Part shown: in pieces, positions 1 to 8,852 of the stretch
How the letters are laid out: each line of letters begins with the position of its first letter
Position numbering within the stretch: the stretch's first letter is position 1
Assembly (NCBI GenBank): GCA_000511875.1
Contig: AZIN01000001.1
Span: 751,332-815,331 of the forward strand
Reading direction: 5' to 3'
Length of the DNA stretch: 64,000 bases
DNA from: Gammaproteobacteria bacterium MOLA455
GTDB lineage: Bacteria; Pseudomonadota; Gammaproteobacteria; Pseudomonadales; Porticoccaceae
Made by a program: the position numbers and the translations under genes
Notes under the pieces: generated by a model
The model's input: the letters and a program-made list of their open reading frames with translations, nothing else
Databases searched by the model: none
Told to the model about the DNA's origin: nothing

Positions 1-1
1 G

Positions 2-379
2 GTCCACGGCATGAGCCGTCCGATTGGCGCTTTCTATCATGTTCCTCATGGGCTCTCCAATGCCATGTTGTTGCCAGCAGTTACTGAATACTCTATCCCA
101 GCAGCGCCAGAGCGCTATGCCGATTGTGCACGGGCCATGGGTGTAGCCGAGATGAGTGATAGCGATGCGCAGGCCAATGCCAAGCTGATGACTGAACTCT
201 ATGCTATCAATGAAGAATTACAGGTGCCGACTCCGGAGCAGTTTGGTATTTCTCGGGAGCACTTTTTTGGCAATCTCGAGACCATGGCCGAGCAGGCTAT
301 TGGCTCAGGTTCTCCCGGCAATAATCCCCGAGTGCCCAGCGCTGAGGAAATTATTCAGATCTACAAAAAACTTTGGTAG
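2..379 (+). CDS. Iron-containing alcohol dehydrogenase, C-terminal part (cut by window edge)
   Basis: Only the last ~126 codons are present. The frame is open to the left edge, so the first internal ATG at 11 is not the true start. The visible part carries the family's C-terminal metal-site region, HGMSRPIGAFYHVPHGLSNA, where the two His-containing segments (HGM and the HGLSNA type) bind the active-site metal in group III (Fe-dependent) alcohol dehydrogenases. The family oxidises or reduces short alcohols and semialdehydes with NAD(P) in the cytoplasm. The next gene, 64 bp downstream on the same strand, is a (methyl)malonate-semialdehyde dehydrogenase, so a 3-hydroxypropionate-like alcohol is a sensible substrate. 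That pairing matches DddB-DddC of DMSP catabolism, but this is inference only. Confidence 0.9.
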   Translation, partial: VHGMSRPIGAFYHVPHGLSNAMLLPAVTEYSIPAAPERYADCARAMGVAEMSDSDAQANAKLMTELYAINEELQVPTPEQFGISREHFFGNLETMAEQAIGSGSPGNNPRVPSAEEIIQIYKKLW

Positions 380-443
380 TGCGTTTTGCAAGAGCCACTT
401 ATTAACAATTCATTTTTGACACTTTATTAAAAGGATACAAACC

Positions 444-1940
444 ATGGCCACAGTCGGACATTTTATCAACGGTCAACAGATCACTGACAGCGAACGCACT
501 CAGGATGTCTATAATCCCTCCACTGGCGCAGTCAGCAAGCAGGTTTCACTGGCATCAAAAGCCACCGTTGAAGAGGCCATCGCAGCGGCTCAGACAGCCT
601 TTCCTGAATGGCGCAATACTCCTGCTATAAAGCGCGCTCGAGTGATGTTTAAGTTTAAAGATCTGCTGGAACAGAACGCCGATAAAATTTGCCAAATGAT
701 TGGCGAAGAGCACGGTAAGATTTCCCACGATGCCGCCGGTGAACTGCAGCGCGGTATAGAAAACGTTGAATACGCCTGTGGCGCGCCAGAACTGTTAAAG
801 GGCGAGCACAGCAAAAATGTCGCAGCTGCTGTGGATTCCTGGAGTGAGTTTCAACCCCTGGGTGTAGTGGCCGGTATTACGCCGTTTAACTTTCCCGCTA
901 TGGTGCCGCTGTGGATGTATCCCATGGCGATCGTCTGCGGCAACTGTTTTATCCTCAAGCCCTCTGAGCGCGATCCTAGTTCTACTCTGTATATAGCATC
1001 GCTGCTCAAAGAAGCTGGCCTTCCCGATGGCGTGATGAATGTGGTCAATGGCGACAAAGTGGCAGTGGATACGCTGCTCCATGATGAGCGTATCAAGGCA
1101 GTTAGCTTTGTCGGTTCAACACCTATTGCAGAATATATTTACAGCACCGCCAGTGCCAATGGCAAACGCTGCCAGGCTCTGGGCGGCGCCAAGAACCACG
1201 CCATTGTGATGCCCGATGCGGATATGGACAATGCTGTGAATCAGCTGCTGGGTGCCGCCTTTGGTAGCTCTGGCGAACGCTGCATGGCGCTCTCTGTGGC
1301 AGTAGCAGTTGGCGATGCTGCCGGTGATGCCTTGGTGAGTAAAATGAGCGCCGCTATGGAAGCCCTAAATGTCGGCCCTTACAGCGACAGTAACAATGAT
1401 TTTGGCCCGGTGATTACTCAGCAGCACAAAGACAAAGTGGTTGGCTATATAGACAGTGCTGAGCAGCAAGGAGCCACCATTGTAGTTGACGGTCGCAAGC
1501 CTGAAATAGCCGGTCATGAAAACGGTTTCTTTGTCGGCGGCACATTAATTGACAGCGTTACTGCGGACATGGAAAGCTATAAAGCTGAAATTTTTGGCCC
1601 TGTATTACAAGTTATGCGTGTCGACAGCATGCAGGCAGCGATGGATCTTATCGACGCCCATGAATATGGTAACGGCACCTGCATATTCACCCGCGACGGT
1701 GAAGCCGCGCGCTACTTCTCAGACAATATACAAGTGGGTATGGTGGGCATTAATATTCCCTTGCCAGTACCTGTTGCCTACCATAGCTTTGGTGGTTGGA
1801 AGCGTTCACTGTTTGGCGACCTGCACGCCTATGGCCCGGATGCTGTGCGCTTTTATACTAAGCGTAAAACCATCACTCAGCGCTGGCCTTCGGCCGGTGT
1901 CCGCGAAGGTGCCCTGTTCTCTATGCCTACAATGAGTTAA
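444..1940 (+). CDS. mmsA: CoA-acylating (methyl)malonate-semialdehyde dehydrogenase
   Basis: This 498-residue protein has the usual family length. It is an aldehyde dehydrogenase of the MmsA/IolA/DddC type, which converts malonate or methylmalonate semialdehyde to acetyl- or propionyl-CoA with NAD+ and CoA, releasing CO2. Visible marks are the N-terminal HFINGQ start, GITPFNFPAMVPLW in the cofactor-binding domain, and the catalytic Cys at about residue 280 in FGSSGERCMALSV, the MmsA form of the ALDH cysteine motif. AAAGGA lies a few bases before the ATG. It follows an Fe-type alcohol dehydrogenase and precedes an IclR regulator by 8 bp, so these probably form one operon. The exact substrate (malonate versus methylmalonate semialdehyde) cannot be read from sequence alone. 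Confidence 0.93.
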   Translation: MATVGHFINGQQITDSERTQDVYNPSTGAVSKQVSLASKATVEEAIAAAQTAFPEWRNTPAIKRARVMFKFKDLLEQNADKICQMIGEEHGKISHDAAGELQRGIENVEYACGAPELLKGEHSKNVAAAVDSWSEFQPLGVVAGITPFNFPAMVPLWMYPMAIVCGNCFILKPSERDPSSTLYIASLLKEAGLPDGVMNVVNGDKVAVDTLLHDERIKAVSFVGSTPIAEYIYSTASANGKRCQALGGAKNHAIVMPDADMDNAVNQLLGAAFGSSGERCMALSVAVAVGDAAGDALVSKMSAAMEALNVGPYSDSNNDFGPVITQQHKDKVVGYIDSAEQQGATIVVDGRKPEIAGHENGFFVGGTLIDSVTADMESYKAEIFGPVLQVMRVDSMQAAMDLIDAHEYGNGTCIFTRDGEAARYFSDNIQVGMVGINIPLPVPVAYHSFGGWKRSLFGDLHAYGPDAVRFYTKRKTITQRWPSAGVREGALFSMPTMS

Positions 1941-1948
1941 AGGACTGA

Positions 1949-2737
1949 ATGGAAATGGAAACCAGCGGCAGAGAGAAAGGCTCGAGCATTAGTCGGGTAA
2001 TGGACATTATTGAGGCGGTATCCACAGCTGAGCGACCACTGTCGCCAGCTGATCTCGCCGTTTTATTGAACATTCCCAAACCGAGTATTCATCGCCTACT
2101 CAATCAATTGGAGAGCGATGGCGTGGTGCAGACGACTATGCGCGGGCTGATTGTCCCGGGACTGCGTTTGCACGGTGTCGCCTGGGGCGTGCTGCACAGC
2201 CAGCGCTTTAGTGCCGCGCGCCGCGCCATTCTCGAGAAGCTCACTGAGCAGACCGGTGAGACCTGCGGTATTGCTATCGCCAATGGCAGCGAAATGATTT
2301 ATTACGATCGCGTGCAGTCGGACTGGCCTCTGCAGCTGAACTTGCCAGTGGGCAGCCATACACCGGCCTGGTGCACGGCTAGCGGCAAGCTCTATCTCAG
2401 CTCGCTGCCCAAGCAGCGCCGGCAAAAGATCATTAGTCATCTGCCTCTGCGCCAGTACGCGCGCAATACCATTGTCGATGCAGAACAGCTAGAGGCGGCT
2501 CTGACAAGCACGAGACAGCGCAAGATGGGTACTGACAACGAAGAGTTTGTCGACGGAATGGCGGGCTGTGCTGTGCCTATTTTGGACGCTGGAGGACGGC
2601 TCTGTGCCTGCCTATTTATTCATGCGCCACTATTGCGTAAAACTCTCGATCAATTGCTCGGTTACAGTGATATTCTGCATACAGCAGCCGCCGAATTAGG
2701 CACACTGATTGACGGGCAAGACAGTGCGACCGGGTAA
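1949..2737 (+). CDS. IclR-family transcriptional regulator
   Basis: This 262-residue protein has an N-terminal winged helix (about residues 15-75, with LSPADLAVLLNIPKPSIHRLLNQLE as recognition region, positions 29-53) and a C-terminal IclR effector domain containing the characteristic LPVGSHTPAWCTASGKLYLS segment. IclR proteins bind operators as dimers or tetramers and respond to small carboxylates or aromatic acids. The start codon is 8 bp after the mmsA stop, with AAAGGA overlapping that stop, so it is probably co-transcribed with mmsA and regulates it. A second ATG two codons later is an alternative start. The effector is unknown. Confidence 0.92.
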   Translation: MEMETSGREKGSSISRVMDIIEAVSTAERPLSPADLAVLLNIPKPSIHRLLNQLESDGVVQTTMRGLIVPGLRLHGVAWGVLHSQRFSAARRAILEKLTEQTGETCGIAIANGSEMIYYDRVQSDWPLQLNLPVGSHTPAWCTASGKLYLSSLPKQRRQKIISHLPLRQYARNTIVDAEQLEAALTSTRQRKMGTDNEEFVDGMAGCAVPILDAGGRLCACLFIHAPLLRKTLDQLLGYSDILHTAAAELGTLIDGQDSATG

Positions 2738-2746
2738 CCTCGAGAA

Positions 2747-3667
2747 ATGAAAATGATTAAAAAAAGACTACCGCCTCTGAACTGGTTACGCTCCTTCGAA
2801 GCCGCCGCCCGTCACCGTAATTTCACTCTGGCAGCTGCCGAGTTGAATATGACTCAGGCGACGATTAGTCAGCAGATTAAGGGTCTTGAATCACAGCTTG
2901 GCTGCGCATTATTTATTCGCTTGCCCCGAGGTTTAGAGCTGACCGATGCAGCGCGAGCCTATATTCCTGGGGTCCGTGAATCCATTGAGAAACTCTCTGT
3001 GGTGACCGATGAAGTGTTCGGTAAAGAGCGCAGTCACACTCTAACAGTGCGCAGTAATCTGGTATTTTTCAATACTTGGCTGGCCCCGCGGCTAGCGGAT
3101 TTTCGGCATAATTATCCGGACATTGATCTGCGTTTTACCAGCAATATCTGGTTGGATTCGGTGAACAAAGAAGCGGATATAGAGATTCGTTATGGCAAAG
3201 GTATGTGGCCGGATCTAATCAGTGATCGGTTGACCTGGGATCAGTTGATTCCAGTCTGCAGCCCACGAGTTTTAGACCCTGACCATATCAGCAAAAACAC
3301 CTCCCCTCCGGCCACTGCGGAAGAGTTGGCAGAACATACACTACTCCATGTGATCGGCTATGAAGAAGGCTGGGGACATTGGCTGAAAAAGCTCGGCCAT
3401 CACAGTATTGATGCCTCTCAGGGCATCCACTTTGATTCACTGATTACGGCGATGGAAATGGCCGTGCAAGGCCACGGTATAGCCCTCAGTCGCACGTCTA
3501 TAGCCTCTGCCCTGCTGGCTTCTGGAAAACTGATAAAACCCTTTGAGGCTGGCGTCGCAACCGAGGAGGCATTCTTTATTGCGATCCCGTCAAACAAGCC
3601 AATTCAGCGTCATGTGCAGGCCTTTCGCAGCTGGGTGATTCATCAGGGGCAGAATGCCCGCTATTAA
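2747..3667 (+). CDS. LysR-family transcriptional regulator (GcvA-like)
   Basis: This 306-residue protein has the usual LysR length. Residues about 8-67 form the winged helix: LPPLNWLRSFEAAARHRNFT, then AAAELNMTQATISQQIKGLE, then LFIRLPRGLELTDAARAY. The 'LPPLNWLRSFEAAARH' opening is typical of the GcvA-like subgroup. The remaining ~210 residues form the periplasmic-binding-like effector domain. It starts 9 bp after the IclR gene and is probably the last gene of the plus-strand operon. It converges on the minus-strand DUF3726-type gene, with only 37 bp between stop codons. Its target may be this operon or the facing catabolic operon. Confidence 0.92.
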   Translation: MKMIKKRLPPLNWLRSFEAAARHRNFTLAAAELNMTQATISQQIKGLESQLGCALFIRLPRGLELTDAARAYIPGVRESIEKLSVVTDEVFGKERSHTLTVRSNLVFFNTWLAPRLADFRHNYPDIDLRFTSNIWLDSVNKEADIEIRYGKGMWPDLISDRLTWDQLIPVCSPRVLDPDHISKNTSPPATAEELAEHTLLHVIGYEEGWGHWLKKLGHHSIDASQGIHFDSLITAMEMAVQGHGIALSRTSIASALLASGKLIKPFEAGVATEEAFFIAIPSNKPIQRHVQAFRSWVIHQGQNARY

Positions 3668-3704
3668 TTTTTTGCTGGCATCCGACAAGGCGCTTTTGGA
3701 GAAC

Positions 3705-4439
3705 TTATGAGCCGCCAGCCCCGGCGCGGGATCTGTCGGTGGACTGCACCAACACTCTGGCAACCAGATCATCTAGGGTTCGCCATAACGCCTCGTCTAT
3801 CTCTATGCCGCCCTCCAGTGAATCCTGGTAACAGACCATCATCTCTTCCCCAGTATAGGTTTCGAGCAATGTACCGAACTGCAACTGCAGGGCATACTGC
3901 TTTTCAATAGACTCTAAGTTGTTGCCACAAAATATTCGCAGAGACTGGGGTTCCAGTACTTCAGTAATGGTAAAAGTCTGATACTCGGGCAGTGTAGCGC
4001 CGGCCTCGATCGACACTTTGACGCAGTAATCAAGCTGCCGCCAATAGGCGATAAAGGCGTAATTGCGCTGCGCGGCTTTTACCAGTCGCTGCAGAATAAA
4101 GGTTCGGTTATAACAGTCGAAAAGCTCTAGCGCTGCGCAGGAACCCAGCATCACCTGAGATCTGACCAGATCAACGGCCTCGCTGCCACAGAGCAGAATG
4201 GAGGTACCTCGACCATCGAGTACAGCGTTATGGGCATCTTCCTGAACAAGCTCGGCGTGAATCGGCTTGGTAGCATTGAGATAGGTCAGCGCCGCCCGCA
4301 GACGTTCAAATCCATCGAAACCATGGGTTTCTAGCCAGACCACCATATCCGCGGCGTCCTGATAGTCACCGGGGCGGAACCCTAGGCCTTCAAAGGCCTT
4401 CTTTAGGGAAGCCATCAACTCATTTTTAGACACTTTCAT
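3705..4439 (-). CDS. DUF3726-like protein of unknown function
   Basis: I take the start as the ATG at 4439 (MKVSKNELMASLKKAFEGLG), giving about 244 residues. An upstream in-frame start at 4502 would run into the preceding gene. This start sits 5 bp after the stop of the 591-residue gene, so the two are almost certainly co-transcribed. The protein begins with a short helical segment (KAFEGLGFRPGDYQDAADMV) and then has an alpha/beta body with no transmembrane segment or signal peptide. It resembles the DUF3726 family, which I recall in gammaproteobacterial amino-acid or quaternary-amine catabolic clusters, but no biochemical role can be given. It is the last gene of a minus-strand operon with a BCCT transporter, an M19-family protein and an aldehyde dehydrogenase. 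Confidence 0.72.
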   Translation of the reverse strand: MKVSKNELMASLKKAFEGLGFRPGDYQDAADMVVWLETHGFDGFERLRAALTYLNATKPIHAELVQEDAHNAVLDGRGTSILLCGSEAVDLVRSQVMLGSCAALELFDCYNRTFILQRLVKAAQRNYAFIAYWRQLDYCVKVSIEAGATLPEYQTFTITEVLEPQSLRIFCGNNLESIEKQYALQLQFGTLLETYTGEEMMVCYQDSLEGGIEIDEALWRTLDDLVARVLVQSTDRSRAGAGGS

Positions 4440-4444
4440 AGGGT

Positions 4445-6220
4445 TTATTGCGTCGGCAATACAGGTTTGATGGGAAACTGCCAATCGTCGGCAATAGCAC
4501 AACCAAAATCACTTATCAGGGGCGCGCCCTGGAACATGGTGTTGCGCACCCAAAGACGCGAGCGCGGATCAAATTTGCTGACGCCAAAAAATGATAGTTT
4601 GCAGCGCAGTAGATAAATCGGCAGTACATCGCTGTGCACCAAATTTTCACGAATATCCCCATAGCGACTCTGGGCCATGGTTTGCATGCGCGCGACTATG
4701 CCACTAAAAGTCGGGTTTTTAAGAATAAAGTGGGCCACATTCTGGCTGGGGCTGGTGCTATTGTAATCTCGCAGACAGTCGTAACATTCACGTACCAGAC
4801 GGCCAATACCCAGAGGCATTTCTTTCTCCATACCCATGTCTATATTGGTTTGACCCAGGCGCGGCTCCATTTTCTCTTCAGATCGATACCAAAACGCCCC
4901 CATGGACTCATGCTTGCTAAAGTCGATGGCCAGGGCCCAATCATATTTATCTTCAATGATTTCCAACAGCTCAGAGACCGACATTTCCGGGGTTACCTGC
5001 TGGGACTCCTCTGCTCCCATCTGCTCTTCAAGACCATCCACCAGATCCGGATAGAGCTCTATGAGCATGGTATTGATCACTTCCTGGGTTTCGACATGCC
5101 AGTGCTGCTCGGCATACTGAATCAGATCCGCCCACACATAATGGGTAATCGCCAAGTCGGCGGCCTGCTGTTGTAGCCATAGATGCAGAGCCTGCAGTTC
5201 TTCACGAACCACCACATTGGAATTTTTTTGCCGCTCATCGGCGGTGATAATTTCACCCAGATGCTGGATTACTCGCTCAGTGGCCATATCCAGGCGCGCC
5301 ATAGTTTCTTTATCAACACCGACCTCGCTGGCGACTACGGCGGTGGCCAGGGCGGTTTCACGCATCTCAATCCACTGATTAATCAGCAGCGGATGATTAA
5401 TTAAAAACGGCGCCATACCCAGACCGGTCGAGTTGCCTATACCTAGATAGCGTTTAAGCTCTGGATGAAGCTTGACCGCAGTGGTTGGCCCGCGTTGGGC
5501 TGCCAAAAAGTCCGCCTGCTGCATACTAAAGTGACGCAGCATATAGCAAGTGAACATCTCCGCAGCAAAGGGTCGGGCAAAATCACGGTGCTTGGTGCGC
5601 ACCTTTTCCCAATCCGCCATGCCCAGTTTGCCACTACCGTAGGCTGCTGTGGTGCGATAGAGATAACCTACTTCGGCGATGACATCGACGTTGGGCTGAC
5701 GGCCCAAGGTCAACTCATTAACCACATATTCAAAGGTCCGAACGCTGCGATTGGCGCGAGACAAAACCAACACCCTAGAGTCCATCCGACCGGCTTCCTG
5801 CTTGGGGACATTGGTGCGGAGAAACTCCAACTGCTCGGCGTCGACAGTGCCTTCACAGAGAGCCATCGTCAGGTCCCACTGATTGGCGATCACTCGATCG
5901 TTACGATTTTCAGGATCCAAATAATGGGAAAACAGCACATAACTAAAGGTGCCGAATTTAGCCTCCACCTGATAGACAACTGTGCCATAACCCTCATCGT
6001 CGAGGTCGAATATTGGACTGGTGATCTGCCAGTTCTCGGCCACCATTCGGCGCACCAATGTGCGCATAAAACTCAGGCGTGACTGATGAAAGCTGCCCAG
6101 GCGCTCAAGCTGCATAACCTGGCTGGCCGGTCGCAATGGCAATAGTCTGACGGTAGTCTCGACTGATGAGTCGAGAGATGAATCGAGTGACGCATTTGTT
6201 GAGTGCGGATCTTTATGCAC
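4445..6220 (-). CDS. Conserved-type 591-residue cytoplasmic protein, function unknown
   Basis: I do not recognise the family. The protein is 591 residues long, acidic, with no signal peptide or membrane helix. A Ser/Thr-rich N-terminal tail (about 25 residues) precedes a folded body beginning near RLLPLRPASQVMQLERLGSF. No nucleotide-binding loop, metal-binding cluster or catalytic signature stands out. The coding frame is clean and the gene is packed 5 bp before the DUF3726-like gene, so they may act together. Upstream, 94 bp away, is the BCCT transporter gene of the same strand. By context it may be a catabolic enzyme or accessory factor for the transported compound. Long antisense frames over it (4634-5176, 5465-6082 on +) look like shadows. 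Confidence 0.75.
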   Translation of the reverse strand: MHKDPHSTNASLDSSLDSSVETTVRLLPLRPASQVMQLERLGSFHQSRLSFMRTLVRRMVAENWQITSPIFDLDDEGYGTVVYQVEAKFGTFSYVLFSHYLDPENRNDRVIANQWDLTMALCEGTVDAEQLEFLRTNVPKQEAGRMDSRVLVLSRANRSVRTFEYVVNELTLGRQPNVDVIAEVGYLYRTTAAYGSGKLGMADWEKVRTKHRDFARPFAAEMFTCYMLRHFSMQQADFLAAQRGPTTAVKLHPELKRYLGIGNSTGLGMAPFLINHPLLINQWIEMRETALATAVVASEVGVDKETMARLDMATERVIQHLGEIITADERQKNSNVVVREELQALHLWLQQQAADLAITHYVWADLIQYAEQHWHVETQEVINTMLIELYPDLVDGLEEQMGAEESQQVTPEMSVSELLEIIEDKYDWALAIDFSKHESMGAFWYRSEEKMEPRLGQTNIDMGMEKEMPLGIGRLVRECYDCLRDYNSTSPSQNVAHFILKNPTFSGIVARMQTMAQSRYGDIRENLVHSDVLPIYLLRCKLSFFGVSKFDPRSRLWVRNTMFQGAPLISDFGCAIADDWQFPIKPVLPTQ

Positions 6221-6287
6221 GGCTTGCTCTACCTATGTATGTATCAGGGTGCCTGGCAATTTACTATTAGTATAGTGATCTCATCAG

Positions 6288-6326
6288 GCTATTTATTCGA
6301 GCTATTTATTAGGGCTATTTTATATG
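6288..6326. repeat. 13-bp tandem repeat, about three copies
   Basis: The motif GCTATTTATT recurs at 6288 and 6301, and a degenerate copy GCTATTTTAT at 6314, so the period is 13 bp. The array overlaps the stop codon of the BCCT gene and fills part of the 94-bp gap before the 591-residue gene. It may simply be a slippage array. No terminator T-run or start signal is attached to it. Confidence 0.5.
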
Positions 6327-7847
6327 GCCCTGCTCAACGGCCATTAACTTGGCGATTCTAGGCGCATTCCATAGTGACGGCATTAATATAAACGACACTG
6401 GCACTGCAGTTACGACAATAAATGACTGTAGTGCCGACACACCGCCGGATCCCACGGAGATCAGTATTGCCGCTAGCACACCCATCATAATCCCCCAGAA
6501 CACACGCAGCGCTGTGGGAGGATCATCGGTGCCCGTCATCACCATGGAAACCGTATAGGTCATGGAGTCGCCAGTGGTAGCAACAAAGATCGTTGTGAGC
6601 ACCAGAAACAACACCGAAATCAAAAAGCCCCAGGGCAATTGCTGGGTGATGGCCAATAGCGCCGCTGGCATACCAGAGGCAGCGTAAGGACCAGAGATGA
6701 CACCTGGATTGGCCAGCTCAAAGGCAATGCCTGTACCGCCCACTATGGTGAACCAAAAATAGGTTACCAGTGGGGCAATCAATGACAGGGTAATAATTAA
6801 TTGGCGAATCGTGCGCCCCCTGGAGATGCGCGCTATAAACATTGCCATCAGTGGACCATAACCAATAAACCAGCCCCAGAAAAACACCGTCCAGCCATTC
6901 ACCCAACCTGTATCAGCGCGGAAGCTGGCCATGGGAATGAACTCAGTGATCAACAGACCTAGAGACCGAATAAAGCTGTCAAAAATAAACGCGGTTGGTC
7001 CAAAGAGTAAAATAAAGCTGATCAGTACGATCGATAAACCAATATTAAATGAGCTTAGAATTTGAATACCCCGGGTGACACCAGAGACTGCAGAGACAGT
7101 GTAAATCATGATCAGGCCAAGAATAATCAATAGCTGAGTGCTGTAGTCATTGGCGATACCAAACAACTCCGAGAGGCCAAAGCTGACCTGTAGGCCCAAG
7201 AATCCGATGGGCCCCACTGTGCCTGAAACAACCGCCACCACAGAGGCCGCATCTATAAAGGCGCCAAACCAGCCATGCAATACTCGCTCACCAAAAACGG
7301 GGTACAGCAGAATACGCGGCTTTAGCGGCAGACCTTTTTCGTAGTGCAGATACATAAAAATAATTGCCGTGAGGCTACCGAGAATCGACCAGGACAAAAA
7401 GCCCCAGTGCATATAACTCTGAGCCAGTGCCGGATAGACCGCTTCTGGACTAGCAGACTCAATGCCAAACAGCGGCGGTGAGGAGATAAAATGTGCCATG
7501 GGCTCTGCTGCGGCCCAAAATACGCCGCCACCAGCTAGTAGCGTGCACATAATAATCGCCACCCATTTATAGGTGCTGATATCCGGAGCATCGAGATTGC
7601 CGAGTCGCGCCTTACCCGAATCGGAGATCGCCAGATACAGAGCAATTAAAAAAGTCAGCAGCATTAACACTTGCCAGTAAGCGCCAAACAATTTGGTCGC
7701 AGCGCCGAAGGCACTGTTAACCATGGCAGATAGTAGCTCTATATCAAATAGTGCCGTGGCCACAAACAGCATTAAGAAGCCGCCGCTCAGAATAAACACT
7801 GGCCAATCTATGGCTGGTGCTGAATTTTTAATCTCCTGATGGCTCAT
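6315..7847 (-). CDS. BCCT-family (betaine/carnitine/choline/DMSP-type) transporter
   Basis: This 510-residue protein has about 12 hydrophobic segments, as expected for the BCCT family. The unwound TM1 glycine motif is visible as LAGGGVFWAAAEPMAHF. The TM8 region reads FFWGWFIGYGPLMAMFIARI then SRGRTIRQL, corresponding to the W-x-W-W-I-S-W aromatic box of BetP but with Phe and Tyr at two of the Trp positions. That suggests a substrate differing from glycine betaine. The family imports quaternary amines or sulfonium zwitterions with Na+ or by exchange. Its ATG overlaps the stop of the M19-family gene by 4 bp, so the two are translationally coupled. DMSP (DddT role) is one possible substrate given the Fe-ADH/MmsA pair nearby; proline betaine or another betaine is equally open. 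Confidence 0.92.
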   Translation of the reverse strand: MSHQEIKNSAPAIDWPVFILSGGFLMLFVATALFDIELLSAMVNSAFGAATKLFGAYWQVLMLLTFLIALYLAISDSGKARLGNLDAPDISTYKWVAIIMCTLLAGGGVFWAAAEPMAHFISSPPLFGIESASPEAVYPALAQSYMHWGFLSWSILGSLTAIIFMYLHYEKGLPLKPRILLYPVFGERVLHGWFGAFIDAASVVAVVSGTVGPIGFLGLQVSFGLSELFGIANDYSTQLLIILGLIMIYTVSAVSGVTRGIQILSSFNIGLSIVLISFILLFGPTAFIFDSFIRSLGLLITEFIPMASFRADTGWVNGWTVFFWGWFIGYGPLMAMFIARISRGRTIRQLIITLSLIAPLVTYFWFTIVGGTGIAFELANPGVISGPYAASGMPAALLAITQQLPWGFLISVLFLVLTTIFVATTGDSMTYTVSMVMTGTDDPPTALRVFWGIMMGVLAAILISVGSGGVSALQSFIVVTAVPVSFILMPSLWNAPRIAKLMAVEQGHIK

Positions 7848-8839
7848 GTTTGCGCCATACCGACAAATGATTTGTCAAAAAATGACTGCCAGTTCTGGCC
7901 CATTATTTTGCCTATATCAGTGTCGCTAAAGCCGACATCTTCAAGGCCCTGAGCCACAGTGCGCATATCCTTTGATCCGGCGAACCAGCCTGGCTGACGA
8001 GGCCATGAGGGACTGGCAGCTGTGCCTTCGCCATGGTCTATACCCATGGTCCAACGACCACTGCGCATCCATTCTAATACTGAGTAATCCCAGTTTTCAC
8101 AGAGATCTGAACCAATACCCAGACGGTCGATTCCGATCATTTCCGCCGTCTGCATAATCATCTGGCAAAACTCTGGCAAGGTGCAATCTGAGCCATTTTT
8201 TAAATGAAATGGATACATACTAAAGCCCAGCATCCCCTCGGATTCGCCAATGGCACGAAGTACTTTATCGGACTTATTTCTCAAGGCAGCATGAAAAAAA
8301 GTGGGGTTGGCATGCGTGATGGCAATCGGTCGCTCAGAGATCTCTATGGCTTCAAGAGTAGATTTTTCGGCACTGTGAGACATGTCGATAATCATGCCCA
8401 CACGGTTCATTTCACTGATCACCTGCTTACCAAAGCGTGTAATACCGCCGTCTTGCTCTTCGTAACAACCGGTGGCTAGCAGGCTCTGGTTGTTATAGCT
8501 GAGCTGCATAATACGCACCCCCAGCTGATGCAGAATCTGCACCATTTTCACGTCGTCTTCTATGGGAGAGCAATTTTGAAAACCAAAGATAATAGCCACT
8601 TTGCCGAGACGCTTGGCTTCGAGGATATCTGACGCCTGGTGCACAGGCATAATCAGGTCCCCATGATCGAGGAAATGACGATTCCAGTGACCAATATTTT
8701 CCAGAGTCTCGCGACTGTTCTCCCAGTAGGCGATAGTCACATGAATTGCATGCAAGCCAGCTCGCTGAGCCTGTTCGAACAGTCCGCGGTTCCAATTGAC
8801 GTACTGTAAGCCGTCAATCATGAGCATATCGTTGTGCAT
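7844..8839 (-). CDS. M19 (renal/membrane dipeptidase)-family protein with altered metal site
   Basis: This 331-residue protein has the peptidase M19 fold, without signal peptide. Conserved features include IIDMSHSAEKSTLEAIEISE (His of the DxSH motif), ITHANPTFFHAALRNKSD (second His and the Arg-Asn-x-x-D segment) and IGIDRLGIGSDLCENWD. Ligands of the other half of the usual two-zinc site are missing: the canonical DGHND near the N-terminus reads DGLQY, and the bridging Glu position reads FGFQN. It therefore belongs to the IDGL/FGFQN subgroup, which I recall beside dimethylglycine-catabolism genes in pseudomonads, and may not be a dipeptidase. A GGGAG ribosome site precedes the ATG. It is 13 bp after the aldehyde dehydrogenase and overlaps the BCCT gene by 4 bp. 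Confidence 0.87.
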   Translation of the reverse strand: MHNDMLMIDGLQYVNWNRGLFEQAQRAGLHAIHVTIAYWENSRETLENIGHWNRHFLDHGDLIMPVHQASDILEAKRLGKVAIIFGFQNCSPIEDDVKMVQILHQLGVRIMQLSYNNQSLLATGCYEEQDGGITRFGKQVISEMNRVGMIIDMSHSAEKSTLEAIEISERPIAITHANPTFFHAALRNKSDKVLRAIGESEGMLGFSMYPFHLKNGSDCTLPEFCQMIMQTAEMIGIDRLGIGSDLCENWDYSVLEWMRSGRWTMGIDHGEGTAASPSWPRQPGWFAGSKDMRTVAQGLEDVGFSDTDIGKIMGQNWQSFFDKSFVGMAQT

Positions 8840-8852
8840 CAGTGACTCCCGC

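Noticed and set aside
4634-6082. Long plus-strand frames of 180 and 205 codons opposite the 591-residue gene
   Set aside because: They are antisense to a clean, tightly packed operon gene, show no family resemblance and lack ribosome sites; they mirror codon use of the real frame.
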